In this document: positions 50,941-59,644 of the stretch, in pieces
How positions within the stretch are numbered: position 1 is the stretch's first letter
Layout: every line of letters starts with the position of its first letter
Source of the DNA: Halomonas sp. ALS9
GTDB taxonomy: Bacteria > Pseudomonadota > Gammaproteobacteria > Pseudomonadales > Halomonadaceae
Direction of reading: 5' to 3'
DNA: 64,000 bases
Assembly (NCBI RefSeq): GCF_001651035.1
Contig: NZ_LXRG01000011.1
Location: 62,001-126,000, forward strand
Translations under genes and position numbers: made by a program
Notes under the pieces: model-generated
Database searches by the model: none
What the model was told of the DNA's origin: nothing
Seen by the model: only the letters and a program-made list of their open reading frames with translations

Positions 50941-52036
50941 GAAGCCCTCTCTGCCTGTTCAGCCTAACCATATTGCCATTTTGCGCCTCTCCGCCTTAGG
51001 AGACGTGTGCAATCTCGTGCCCACAGTGCGGGCGTTGCAGCGCCAGTGGCCCGATGCGCGCATTACCTGGATTATCGGTAAGGGGGAGCACAGTCTACTG
51101 GCGGGGCTTTCCGGGGTCGAGTTCGTTGTTTACGACAAGTCGACAGGTATTGCTGGTATGCGCGCGTTATGGCGGCAGCTTGCCGACACGCGTTTCGATG
51201 TGCTGCTGCATATGCAGCAGGCTATTCGTGCCAGTGTGCTGTCACTAGGGTTAAAGGCTAAGGTGCGCGTGGGTTATGACAAAGCACGCGCTAAAGATGC
51301 TCAGCACTGGTTCACCCAGCATCAACTCGCGCCGCACCCCAATGCCCATGTGCTGGAGTCCTTTATGGACTTTGCCCGAGTGCTTGGGGTAGAGGATGAT
51401 CACTTGACGTGGGACTTGCCGGTGCCTGACACGGCTCGTAACGAAGCACGGGTTATCAGCGGTGACGCCCCGTATCTGGTCATTAATCCATGCAGCAACG
51501 TACGCCTGCGTAATTTTCGCAACTGGTCGGTAGAGGGCTACGCGAGCGTGATTGAGCACGCCTGGGTACAGCACGGCCTTAAAAGCGTGTTGACTGGCGG
51601 TGGCAGTGCCTTGGAGCGGGAAATTGGCGATCAAATTGAAGCGCTTTGCCAGCCGGGGAGCGTGATTAACGCCATTGGCGGCACCTCGCTAAAAGGGGTT
51701 TTAGCGCTGATCGATCAAGCCCAAGCGGTGATAGCGCCGGATACCGGCCCTATCCATATGGCCAATGCGATGGGAACGCCCGCTCTGGGGCTTTATGCGT
51801 CCACCAATCCCCAGCGTGCCGCGCCCTATTTGTGGCGTGATTTTGCGGTTAACGCATACCCCGAAGCGGTGCGTACCTATCTGCATAAGTCGGTAGACGA
51901 GGTGAGTTGGGGCCAGCGGGTGCGTCACCCCAGTGCCATGATGCTGATTAAAGCAGACGACGTTATCGCCAAACTGGACACTCTGCTGGCGCATACTGTC
52001 TCCGCCGCCAGCGCAGGGAGCAACGATGAAAATTGA
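50939..52036 (+). CDS. LPS heptosyltransferase I, OpsX/WaaC type (GT9)
   Basis: A 365-residue GT9 enzyme, predicted to add the first heptose to Kdo. The N-terminus [20 protein letters not shown] is GT9-like, and [14 protein letters not shown] is the donor-site motif. The pairing with kdkA recalls the OpsX type, which uses phosphorylated Kdo. The ATG at 50939 is chosen because conserved sequence begins 11 codons later; the frame is open further upstream (to 50837). The end overlaps hldE by 11 bases. Confidence 0.88.
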   Translation: MKPSLPVQPNHIAILRLSALGDVCNLVPTVRALQRQWPDARITWIIGKGEHSLLAGLSGVEFVVYDKSTGIAGMRALWRQLADTRFDVLLHMQQAIRASVLSLGLKAKVRVGYDKARAKDAQHWFTQHQLAPHPNAHVLESFMDFARVLGVEDDHLTWDLPVPDTARNEARVISGDAPYLVINPCSNVRLRNFRNWSVEGYASVIEHAWVQHGLKSVLTGGGSALEREIGDQIEALCQPGSVINAIGGTSLKGVLALIDQAQAVIAPDTGPIHMANAMGTPALGLYASTNPQRAAPYLWRDFAVNAYPEAVRTYLHKSVDEVSWGQRVRHPSAMMLIKADDVIAKLDTLLAHTVSAASAGSNDEN

Positions 52037-53456
52037 TTTAACCGCCTTAGAGCATGCCCGAGTGCTAGTGGTCGGCGATGTGATGCTAGATCGCTACTGG
52101 CATGGCGGTACCTCGCGTATTTCCCCCGAAGCGCCGGTGCCGGTGGTGCGGGTGGAAGATGTCGAAGATCGCCCAGGTGGGGCGGCCAACGTGGCATTGA
52201 ACATTACTTCCTTGGGCGGCCATGCAGTACTGGCGGGCGTGATTGGAGACGACGACAATGCGCAAATTCTACAAGCCAGTTTGAATGCCTCAGGTGTAAG
52301 TACTTACTTTCAGCGTAGCACTGAGATACCCACGATCACTAAGCTGCGTGTAATGAGCCGTAACCAACAGCTGCTACGTCTGGATTTCGAGCAGCGATTG
52401 GACAGTGTCGATACCAGCCAGCTAGTGAGGCATGTAGAACAGGCGCTAGCCGGCTGCGACGTCGTGATTCTTTCCGACTATGGCAAAGGCACCTTGAATC
52501 AGGTGGAAAACCTGATTGCCAACGCAAGGGCTCAGGGCAAGCGGGTGCTGATCGATCCGAAAGGCCAGGATTTCAGCAAGTACCGTGGGGCAAGTTTAAT
52601 CACCCCCAATCTCACCGAGTTTGAAGCGGTGGTAGGCCACTGTGCGACAGATGCCGAGCTATCGAGTCGTGGTGAAGCACTGCGCGCTGAGCTTGAGCTA
52701 GAAGCGCTACTGATTACCCGCAGCGAAAAGGGCATGACGCTGATCCGCGAAGGCCACGTGCCGCTGCATTTACCTACCCGCGCTCAGGAAGTCTTCGATG
52801 TCACAGGGGCGGGGGATACCGTTATTGGTTTGATGGGGCTTGCGCTGGCAGCGGGCCACGCCTTTCCCGAAGCGATGATGCTGGCTAACTTGGGGGCCGG
52901 ATTGGTAGTCGCCAAACCGGGTACGGCGACGCTCTCAATCGCTGAGCTCTATACCGCGCTACACGGCGATAAACTGGCCGAGTTCGGTGTCATTGAGCCA
53001 GACCTGTTGACAGAGGCTGTAAGGGCGGCCCAGTTGCGGGGTGAGCGAGTGGTCATGACTAACGGCTGCTTCGATATCCTGCACGCAGGCCATGTCGCTT
53101 ATCTGGAGCAGGCCAAACGCTTGGGAGACCGTTTAATCGTCGCGGTTAACGACGATGCCTCCATTGGTCGCCTAAAAGGGCCAAAGCGTCCGATTAACCC
53201 CTTACATCGGCGTATGCAGGTATTGGCAGGATTAGGCGCCGTCGATTGGGTCGTGCCGTTTAGCGACGATACTCCCCAGACGCTAATCGAAGCGGTATTG
53301 CCGGATATTTTAGTCAAAGGCGGCGACTATCGGCCAGAAGATATCGCCGGGGGGGCGGCGGTGATTGCCAATGGTGGCGAGGTGAAAGTGCTGGGCTTTG
53401 AGGACGGTGTGTCTACCTCGGCGATGATTAGCTCCATTATTGATCGCGAGCGCTAA
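52026..53456 (+). CDS. hldE: bifunctional heptose 7-phosphate kinase / heptose 1-phosphate adenylyltransferase
   Basis: A 476-residue fusion enzyme for two steps of ADP-heptose synthesis. Residues 1-320 are a ribokinase-type kinase ([22 protein letters not shown]). Residues 340-476 are a nucleotidyltransferase ([20 protein letters not shown]). Length matches the E. coli protein (477). GGGAG precedes the ATG, and the gene overlaps the GT9 gene upstream. Confidence 0.98.
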   Translation: MKIDLTALEHARVLVVGDVMLDRYWHGGTSRISPEAPVPVVRVEDVEDRPGGAANVALNITSLGGHAVLAGVIGDDDNAQILQASLNASGVSTYFQRSTEIPTITKLRVMSRNQQLLRLDFEQRLDSVDTSQLVRHVEQALAGCDVVILSDYGKGTLNQVENLIANARAQGKRVLIDPKGQDFSKYRGASLITPNLTEFEAVVGHCATDAELSSRGEALRAELELEALLITRSEKGMTLIREGHVPLHLPTRAQEVFDVTGAGDTVIGLMGLALAAGHAFPEAMMLANLGAGLVVAKPGTATLSIAELYTALHGDKLAEFGVIEPDLLTEAVRAAQLRGERVVMTNGCFDILHAGHVAYLEQAKRLGDRLIVAVNDDASIGRLKGPKRPINPLHRRMQVLAGLGAVDWVVPFSDDTPQTLIEAVLPDILVKGGDYRPEDIAGGAAVIANGGEVKVLGFEDGVSTSAMISSIIDRER

Positions 53457-53466
53457 GAAACCTCTG

Positions 53467-54759
53467 ATGACTTCACCTACTTGGCCTCGGCTTGCCTACT
53501 CAGCGGCGCTGTATGCACTCTCACCGCTTATTGGCTGGCGCATCTGGCGTGAGCAAGTGCCCACTTACTCACGCTTTCAGCGGCTGGGGTTACGCCTTGA
53601 GACGCTTCCTCCCGCGCCGCGTATTTGGCTGCACTGCGCCTCGGTGGGTGAAGTGCGCGCAGCACGGCCGCTGATTGAGCAGCTATTAGCGCGCTATCCA
53701 ACCCATAGCCTTCTGCTCACCACCATGACCGCCACCGGTGCCCAGCAGTCCCAAGCGCTGATGTGCGAGCAGCCGCTAGCCGATCAAGCCAGGCTGGCCC
53801 ATCGTTTCTTGCCGTTGGACTTTCCTGGTGCGGCTAAACGCTTTGTGCGCCGAGTTAAACCCGAGCTTGCCCTTCTGTTTGAAACTGAGCTGTGGCCTAA
53901 CCTGATCCACGCCTGTCGCCAGCAAAGGGTACCCGTGGCGGTGGTCAATGGGCGCTTATCACCCCGAGCCTTTAAGCGCTACCAACGGCTGCACCCATTA
54001 ATTGCCAGCACGCTCGCCGAGATTAGCTGGCTAGCGGCAAAATCACCGGCAGACGCCAAACGCTTTAATGCCCTAGGCTGCAGTTCGGCTATCACTCACA
54101 TAGTCGGCTCGTTAAAATTTGAACTAGTCAGTCAAGTAAAAGCGATAAAAGAGGGTGAGCACTTACTTCGAGGATGGGGCGAGCGTCCAGTGTGGGTAGC
54201 GGGCTCCACGCGAGAAGGCGAAGAAGCGCTACTGCTCAAGGCTCATAAGCAACTGCTGCAGGGCTATCCTGATGCGTTGCTCGTGCTGGTACCCCGTCAC
54301 CCACAGCGTTTTGATGAAGTGGCTAAGCTTTGCCAAGCAGAGGGTTGGACGTTAAGTCGCCGCAGCCAGCAGCAACTCGTCGCAAAGCAAACCCAGGTTT
54401 ACCTGGGGGATACGCTGGGTGAACTGGCGATGCTTTACACAGCGGGCAGTGTGGCCTTTGTCGGGGGCAGTCTAGTGCCGCTGGGCGGGCACAACGTGCT
54501 TGAACCAGCGGCTTTGGGCCGCCCGGTGCTTAGTGGTGCTTCGATTGAAAATTTTGCCGATGTGGCTGAACCGCTGCAAGCAGCAGGGGCGCTCACCTTG
54601 GTCGACACTCCTGACGGCTTGGCAGAGGCGGTGGCGGGCTACTTTGCTGCCCCTGAGCTTGCCCAGCAGGCCGGGCTTGCAGGGCTTGCAGCGATTGAGG
54701 CACACAAAGGCGCTCTGGCCCGTACCCTGGTTGGGCTGGAGGCGCTGCTGCCCCAGTAA
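53467..54759 (+). CDS. waaA: 3-deoxy-D-manno-octulosonic acid transferase
   Basis: A 430-residue GT30 enzyme that adds Kdo to lipid A precursor at the inner membrane. An N-terminal membrane anchor (AYSAALYALSPLIGWRIW) is followed by the catalytic ASVGEVRAARPL, the LPLDFPGAAKRFVRR stretch and the C-terminal GGSLVPLGGHNVLEPAA. ATG 53467 follows the hldE stop by 10 bases; the frame is open to 53440. With kdkA next door, one-Kdo transfer is inferred. Confidence 0.96.
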   Translation: MTSPTWPRLAYSAALYALSPLIGWRIWREQVPTYSRFQRLGLRLETLPPAPRIWLHCASVGEVRAARPLIEQLLARYPTHSLLLTTMTATGAQQSQALMCEQPLADQARLAHRFLPLDFPGAAKRFVRRVKPELALLFETELWPNLIHACRQQRVPVAVVNGRLSPRAFKRYQRLHPLIASTLAEISWLAAKSPADAKRFNALGCSSAITHIVGSLKFELVSQVKAIKEGEHLLRGWGERPVWVAGSTREGEEALLLKAHKQLLQGYPDALLVLVPRHPQRFDEVAKLCQAEGWTLSRRSQQQLVAKQTQVYLGDTLGELAMLYTAGSVAFVGGSLVPLGGHNVLEPAALGRPVLSGASIENFADVAEPLQAAGALTLVDTPDGLAEAVAGYFAAPELAQQAGLAGLAAIEAHKGALARTLVGLEALLPQ

Positions 54760-54782
54760 CGCAGCAGCGCTATTTAAGCACC

Positions 54783-55457
54783 TTAGTTAAGTGCGATCCT
54801 TTCTACGCCATCTTCTTTGCCTAGCAGCAGCACATCCGCGCCGCGGGTAGCAAACAGCCCATTGGTCACCACGCCGACGATAGCGTTAATGCGCGCTTCC
54901 ATGGCCACCGGATCTGCGATCATAAATTCATAGCAGTCGATAATTTGGTTGCCATTGTCGGTGACTACTCCCTGGCGATAGACCGGCTCGGCGCCAAGCG
55001 CGACAAGCTCGCGGGCGACATAGGAGCGTGCCATAGGGATGACTTCTACCGGTAGCGGAAAATTACCTAACTGAGGCACGTATTTCGAGCCATCGGCGAT
55101 GCAGATAAAGCGTTTGGCGCAGGCAGCCACGATTTTCTCGCGGGTAAGCGCAGCGCCACCGCCTTTAATCATATGTAGGTGAGCATTCACTTCGTCTGCG
55201 CCGTCTATGTAAAAGGGAACTGTGCCAACGCTATTAAGCTCAAATACCTCAATGCCCAGTTTTTCAAGACGCTCGGCACTCGCCTGAGAACTCGCTACCG
55301 CGCCTTTAAAGCGGTCACGCAACGGCCCTAGGCGATCGATAAACAGGTTCGCCGTGGAGCCGGTGCCAATCCCTAAGATGGTATCCTTTTCCAGCTGAGC
55401 TTTAATTTCTTCAATTGCTGCGTCCGCTACGGCGGCCTTCAGTTCATCCTGGTTCAT
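54783..55457 (-). CDS. rpiA: ribose-5-phosphate isomerase A
   Basis: A 224-residue pentose-phosphate enzyme interconverting ribose 5-phosphate and ribulose 5-phosphate. Motifs [25 protein letters not shown] and [12 protein letters not shown] are diagnostic. It is divergent from ilvA, an order also seen in pseudomonads, and converges on waaA with a 23-base gap. Confidence 0.97.
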   Translation of the reverse strand: MNQDELKAAVADAAIEEIKAQLEKDTILGIGTGSTANLFIDRLGPLRDRFKGAVASSQASAERLEKLGIEVFELNSVGTVPFYIDGADEVNAHLHMIKGGGAALTREKIVAACAKRFICIADGSKYVPQLGNFPLPVEVIPMARSYVARELVALGAEPVYRQGVVTDNGNQIIDCYEFMIADPVAMEARINAIVGVVTNGLFATRGADVLLLGKEDGVERIALN

Positions 55458-55482
55458 AATCAGCCTAGTGGGTCAAAGTGTG

Positions 55483-55527
55483 GTTAGTTACAAGAGAGCT
55501 AGTTGCAAGAGAGTTAGTCAGAGAAGT
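55483..55527. repeat. three 15-bp tandem repeats upstream of rpiA
   Basis: Units at 55483, 55498 and 55513: GTTAGTTACAAGAGA, GCTAGTTGCAAGAGA and a diverged third. They lie in the rpiA-ilvA divergent gap, 25 bases before the rpiA start. Confidence 0.7.
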
Positions 55528-55652
55528 GCTCGTGGCGCTAGTATAGCGGTCTAAACGCCGCCTGCCGATGGCAACCCGGCTAGACGCCGCTAGGCGAAAT
55601 CTGCTACCAATAAACGCTTTGTCCGTTCACGTTCTTCCCTTGGGATACCCGC

Positions 55653-57167
55653 ATGCTAGAAGCAACCGTCAAAAAGATCCTCCAAGCCCGCGTTTATGAA
55701 GCCGCTTGTGAGACCCCGATTTCGCCTGCCCCCTTTTTGTCGCGTCGTTTCAACAACCAGATTTTGATTAAGCGCGAAGATTTGCAGCCGGTGTTTTCGT
55801 TTAAGATCCGCGGTGCTTACAACAAAATGGCGCAATTAACGGAAGAGCAGAAAGCCAACGGTGTAATAGCAGCCTCCGCTGGCAACCATGCCCAAGGGCT
55901 GGCGATGGCCGCTAAACTAATGGGCGTAAAAGCCGTCATTGTGATGCCGCGCATCACGCCGGATATCAAAGTCCAGGCGGTGCGCGCCCGGGGCGCCAAG
56001 GTCATCCTCAAAGGGGACGCCTTCGCTGCTGCTGCCGAGCATGCGCAGGAACTGATTAAAGAACACGGCTACACCTATATTCCACCGTTTGACGATATCG
56101 ATGTGGTGGCCGGTCAAGGCACTATCGGCGTGGAAATTCTGCGCCAACACGCCGGGCGCTTAGACGCCATCTTCGTGCCGGTCGGCGGCGGGGGATTAAT
56201 CGCTGGTGTTGCCGCGTACGTTAAATATCTGCGCCCGGATATCAAAGTCATTGGCGTCGAAGCCGAAGACAGCGCCTGCCTTAAAGCCGCTTTAGAGGCG
56301 GGGGAGCGCGTGGTGCTCGATCAAGTAGGCGTATTTGCCGAGGGCGTCGCGGTCGCGCAAATCGGCGAAGTGCCGTTTTCGCTGGTCAAAGACCTGATCG
56401 ATGGCGTTATTACCGTTAACACCGATGAAATGTGCGCCGCGGTGAAAGATATTTTTGAAGATACGCGCGCGGTGGCGGAAACCTCCGGCGCGCTATCGCT
56501 GGCGGGGCTAAAAAAATATATCCAGCAGACCGGTGCCGAAGGCGAAACGCTGATATGCATCAATTCCGGGGCCAATACCAACTTTGATCGTTTGCAGCAC
56601 ATCGCCGAGCGCACGGAGTTAGGCGAGCAGCGCGAAGCGATCCTGGCGGTGACCATTGCCGAGAAGCCCGGCAGCTTTAAAAAGTTTTGCCGCACGCTAG
56701 GCAAGCGCATGGTGACCGAGTTCAGCTATCGCTATGCCGATAGCAATGAAGCGCATATTTATGTGGGCGTCCAGGTGAAGCCCGGTGGCGAAGACCGCCA
56801 GGCAGTCATCGACAAGCTGCGTGAAGGCGGCTACCAAGTGGAAGATCTCACCGATAACGAGTTGGCGAAGCTGCATATTCGCCACTTGAGCGGTGGTCGC
56901 CCCAGCGAACGCTTTGAAGAGGAAGTTTATCGCTTCGAGTTTCCCGAGCGCCCCGGCGCGTTGATGAACTTTTTGACCCAGCTGCCCCACGACTGGAATA
57001 TCTCGCTGTTTCATTATCGCAACCATGGTGCGGCCTATGGTCGGGTCTTGGTGGGGATGCAAGTGCCTAACGGTGATCGCATCCATGTGGCTGAGTACTT
57101 AGACGCCATCGGCTACCGCTATTGGCGCGAAAGCGATAACCCAGCCTATCGACTGTTTATGGCTTAA
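55653..57167 (+). CDS. ilvA: threonine dehydratase (biosynthetic)
   Basis: A 504-residue PLP enzyme that deaminates threonine to 2-oxobutanoate for isoleucine synthesis. The PLP lysine is in SFKIRGAYNKM, and the phosphate-binding loop is in VGGGGLIAGVAAYVK. The C-terminal 180 residues hold two ACT-like regulatory domains (KPGSFKKFCRTLG and RPGALMNFLTQLP), so isoleucine feedback is expected. Length is typical of the long form. Confidence 0.97.
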   Translation: MLEATVKKILQARVYEAACETPISPAPFLSRRFNNQILIKREDLQPVFSFKIRGAYNKMAQLTEEQKANGVIAASAGNHAQGLAMAAKLMGVKAVIVMPRITPDIKVQAVRARGAKVILKGDAFAAAAEHAQELIKEHGYTYIPPFDDIDVVAGQGTIGVEILRQHAGRLDAIFVPVGGGGLIAGVAAYVKYLRPDIKVIGVEAEDSACLKAALEAGERVVLDQVGVFAEGVAVAQIGEVPFSLVKDLIDGVITVNTDEMCAAVKDIFEDTRAVAETSGALSLAGLKKYIQQTGAEGETLICINSGANTNFDRLQHIAERTELGEQREAILAVTIAEKPGSFKKFCRTLGKRMVTEFSYRYADSNEAHIYVGVQVKPGGEDRQAVIDKLREGGYQVEDLTDNELAKLHIRHLSGGRPSERFEEEVYRFEFPERPGALMNFLTQLPHDWNISLFHYRNHGAAYGRVLVGMQVPNGDRIHVAEYLDAIGYRYWRESDNPAYRLFMA

Positions 57168-57416
57168 TCATGCATTACTGTATGTAAGTGCTTGCTTACC
57201 TTAAGCGTCAGAGCTGCTAGCGCCGTAACGTAACTTAATCCTTAGAAATGAGGCTAAAAAATGTCGTTAAAGCAGTTGTCACCGATGGCCCTATAGCCCT
57301 ATAGTCGTGAGTGAAATTAAGCAAATTCGCCATACTCCAGAAAACAACAAAAAGAAAACAGCAAAGAGCGGCGGGTTTGGCACATTCGGCAACGGCAAAG
57401 GTGTTGGAGAAGCGGC
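57168..57416. other. gap after ilvA with no assignable gene
   Basis: No convincing gene is seen here. A weak GTG-initiated frame (57307-57444) and a longer minus-strand frame exist but show no family resemblance. The stretch has an 8-bp duplication CCCTATAG near 57288-57303 and probably the promoter of the following small frame. Confidence 0.4.
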
Positions 57417-57515
57417 ATGCGGCGGAAGAAGCCTGATATGGTAATGGCGTTGATGGTTGTGTTTGCATTAGGGGTGCTGGCTACCGGCTATGCACAGGCG
57501 CTGTCGGGAAGCTAA
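57417..57515 (+). CDS. predicted 32-residue single-pass membrane peptide
   Basis: A short frame starting MRRKKPDMVMALMVVFALG and ending TGYAQALSGS. It has a basic N-terminus (RRKK), one hydrophobic segment of about 19 residues and a short polar tail, the layout of small inner-membrane proteins or a signal-like peptide. GGAG lies 7 bases before the ATG, and a T-rich possible terminator follows at 57601-57635. No function can be assigned. A 14-bp tandem duplication begins at its stop codon. Confidence 0.5.
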   Translation: MRRKKPDMVMALMVVFALGVLATGYAQALSGS

Positions 57516-57538
57516 TCCCTTTAAGCTAATCCCTATAG
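57511..57538. repeat. 14-bp tandem duplication across the small-frame stop codon
   Basis: GCTAATCCCTTTAA followed by GCTAATCCCTATAG, three mismatches in 14. The first unit contains the TAA stop of the 32-residue frame. Confidence 0.65.
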
Positions 57539-57600
57539 ACTTGCACCTACAACGACAGCAACAACGCTGTTAACCTGCAAGGCGACAGATATCAGACGAG

Positions 57601-57635
57601 AGGGGCTAATCCTTTATTGGGTCGGCCCTTTTTTT
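57601..57635 (+). terminator. possible terminator before ygfA
   Basis: AGGGGCTAATCC can pair imperfectly with GGGTCGGCCC, and a run of seven T follows at 57629-57635. The stem has mismatches, so the call relies mainly on the T run. It would end transcription of the small frame upstream. Confidence 0.4.
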
Positions 57636-57656
57636 ATGGGAAGAGGAGACGGCGGC

Positions 57657-58271
57657 TTATTGGCGACGTACGCAGCCTTGGTCACTAACCACCGCCTGTA
57701 AGGGTACATCCCATGGCTCTACAGGCAGCGAAGCCACCTGCTGGCAAGCATGGGCGACACCAATCAAGGTAGGCGCCGGGCCGGGGCGATGCATGAATGC
57801 CAAACTGCGGTCATAAAAACCGCCCCCCATGCCCATGCGGTTAGCATTAGCATCAAACCCGACTAGCGGCACAATTAACGTATCTAATGCCCAGGCGGAT
57901 ATGCGGTTGCGTCGCTCAGCGCCAAAACGTAAGTCGGGCTCCCAAATGCCAAAGCGGTTTTGCACCATTGGGGTGTCAGGGCGATAGGCGACAAACCATA
58001 GGCGATTAGCGCTAAACGGGCGTAAAACCGGTAGATAAATAGCCACATTACGCTGGCGCAGCCAGGGAAGTAGCGGGGTAGGATCAATTTCGCCGTTAAC
58101 AGGCAGGTAGAGGCTTAAGCGCCGAGCACGGCGGATTTCAGGCAGGGTTTTCAATTGCTGGCATAAGCGCTGGGCTGCAAGGCGCTGCTCATGCTGAGAA
58201 AGGGCTCGGCGTTGATGACGTAAAAAACGGCGTAATGCACGCTTATCGACATCGCGATGGAGGCTTTCCAT
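57657..58271 (-). CDS. ygfA: 5-formyltetrahydrofolate cyclo-ligase
   Basis: A 204-residue enzyme that converts 5-formyl-THF to 5,10-methenyl-THF. The N-terminus RRFLRHQRRALSQHEQRLA and the C-terminal MGMGGGFYDRSLAFM are the family motifs. It lies directly downstream of the 6S RNA gene, as in E. coli (zapA-ssrS-ygfA), so it is probably co-transcribed with it. Confidence 0.95.
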   Translation of the reverse strand: MESLHRDVDKRALRRFLRHQRRALSQHEQRLAAQRLCQQLKTLPEIRRARRLSLYLPVNGEIDPTPLLPWLRQRNVAIYLPVLRPFSANRLWFVAYRPDTPMVQNRFGIWEPDLRFGAERRNRISAWALDTLIVPLVGFDANANRMGMGGGFYDRSLAFMHRPGPAPTLIGVAHACQQVASLPVEPWDVPLQAVVSDQGCVRRQ

Positions 58272-58302
58272 GCAGATGGTCTCTCATACCCTATAGGTTG
58301 GG

Positions 58303-58484
58303 TGTTCTCCAGAGTGCCGCTGTCATTCTGGCCCTGAACCTACTGGTTCAGGTGGGTGGCCGCAGCCAGACCGTCAGGCTTTCCGACGCACGGACATGCA
58401 CACGGGCCTGGCTAGCATTTGGCCCCCTGGGTATTACGCATAGGCTCGAGGGACTATAACGACTGGCGTACACCCCAGAGAACT
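58303..58484 (-). ncRNA. ssrS: 6S RNA
   Basis: A structured RNA of about 182 bases between zapA and ygfA, the conserved 6S RNA position. Read on the minus strand, the ends pair (GTTCTCTGG with the terminal CTGGAGAAC), closing a long rod. The 3' part has the typical hairpin CCTGAACC/GGTTCAGG followed by a GCGGCACTC stretch close to the E. coli RNA. It inhibits sigma-70 RNA polymerase in stationary phase. Ends are set from the terminal stem and may be off by a few bases. Confidence 0.9.
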
Positions 58485-58557
58485 CCGCCATCCTAACAGA
58501 GCGACGGCTAATGCCAAAGTGCTGGGTTAAACGTTCGCATAGCTTTCAGGTAACGCG

Positions 58558-58857
58558 CTAGGGCTGGCGTGTTTTGGCCAACGCCCTTTCAAGACGATCA
58601 TTTAGCCGGTTCAGATTCTCTTCACCGGCTCGGTGCTCATCCATGGCTTCAAGCAGCTCGTGGGTAATATTGAGCGCTGCCATAATGGCCACTCGTTCGC
58701 TGCCAAGAACGCTGCTTTGGGCATTGATACCCTGCATGGCACGGTCTAAATAACGTGCTGCGCGGTCGAGTTTGGCTTCTTCGCCTGTGTCGCAGGCAAT
58801 GATATAGCCGCGCCCTAACAGGGTTATTTCTTTGGTTGGCCGCTTGGCGTTGCTCAT
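58558..58857 (-). CDS. zapA: cell division protein ZapA
   Basis: A 99-residue ZapA that bundles FtsZ filaments. The N-terminus has the VTLLGR-type motif (ITLLGRGYIIAC), followed by a helix and a C-terminal coiled coil (LLEAMDEHRAGEENLNRL). The ATG at 58857 is preferred; the frame stays open upstream to 58959 but without conserved residues. Followed by the 6S RNA gene, as in E. coli. Confidence 0.94.
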   Translation of the reverse strand: MSNAKRPTKEITLLGRGYIIACDTGEEAKLDRAARYLDRAMQGINAQSSVLGSERVAIMAALNITHELLEAMDEHRAGEENLNRLNDRLERALAKTRQP

Positions 58858-59030
58858 CAAAGACTCCAGCACGGGCCAGCAAGGGGCCCAATGCGTTAAC
58901 ATCACAGCATAGGAAGATAGGTCTCGCTCACTATAAGAGAGGCGCTTATGCGCGGTCAACGCGCAGAGACATCCTTTACTAATATCCGAGATACCCTACA
59001 CACCCAGTGAATACGAGGTTATTAACGACT

Positions 59031-59609
59031 ATGTCATTGATCGATGAGCGTCAGGATTTCTCTGACGTGGCGGATGTTTTTCTCCTCCATGGCAGCATGC
59101 AGTCGCCGGCTTTTTTGGATGGCCGTTTATGTGCCTTGCTGGCGCTACGCGATGTGAGTGCCGAGGCTTGGTTGGACGAAGTCTGCCAGAGTTTAGGCGT
59201 TGAGCAGCCCCGCGATCAGGCAAGTGCCGAGCGGCTGCTAGGCTGGCGGAGGCAAACCGTAGAGGCGCTTAGCGCCAGTGACCTGGACTATACGCCGCTG
59301 TTGCCCGATGAGTTGTTCTCCTTGGGAGAACAAGCGCAGGGCCTTAAAGAGTGGACGCTGGGTTTTAGCGAAGTGATTGATGAAGTGGCCGACAACGAGC
59401 TGCGTGAGCGCTGGTCACAAGCACTGCGTGAAGCGATTGAAGACTTGGAAGCGCTGGGCCGGATAGATACTGATATCGACGACAGCCCCGAAAACGAGAA
59501 CGACCTGTTTGCGCTGACCGAGCATGCCCGTATGGCCGCTATGCTGCTGTATACCGAGCAGCACCCAGGGATGCCGCAAGTTGAGCAAACCGACGCGCCC
59601 GTTCATTAA
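59031..59609 (+). CDS. ygfB: UPF0149 family protein YgfB
   Basis: A 192-residue YecA/UPF0149-like protein, all-helical and acidic. SMQSPAFLDGRLCALLAL near the N-terminus and the LPDDE-like LLPDELFSLGEQAQGLKEW region are characteristic; there is no C-terminal SEC-C zinc motif. In pseudomonads YgfB influences the expression of some resistance genes, but its molecular role is not settled. First gene of the ygfB-pepP-ubiH-ubiI set, as in E. coli. ATG 59031 is chosen over 59007 because conservation begins at DERQDF. Confidence 0.93.
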   Translation: MSLIDERQDFSDVADVFLLHGSMQSPAFLDGRLCALLALRDVSAEAWLDEVCQSLGVEQPRDQASAERLLGWRRQTVEALSASDLDYTPLLPDELFSLGEQAQGLKEWTLGFSEVIDEVADNELRERWSQALREAIEDLEALGRIDTDIDDSPENENDLFALTEHARMAAMLLYTEQHPGMPQVEQTDAPVH

Positions 59610-59644
59610 TTGCCTCTGTCTGAATCTTTATGCTAGGAGCCTCT

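Noticed and set aside
57307..57444. GTG-initiated frame upstream of the 32-residue peptide
   Set aside because: Lys-rich start but no motif, no ribosome-binding site and out of frame with the following gene.
57235..57468. Minus-strand 77-codon frame between ilvA and ygfA
   Set aside because: Cysteine- and phenylalanine-rich translation without family features; it overlaps the better-supported 32-residue plus-strand frame.
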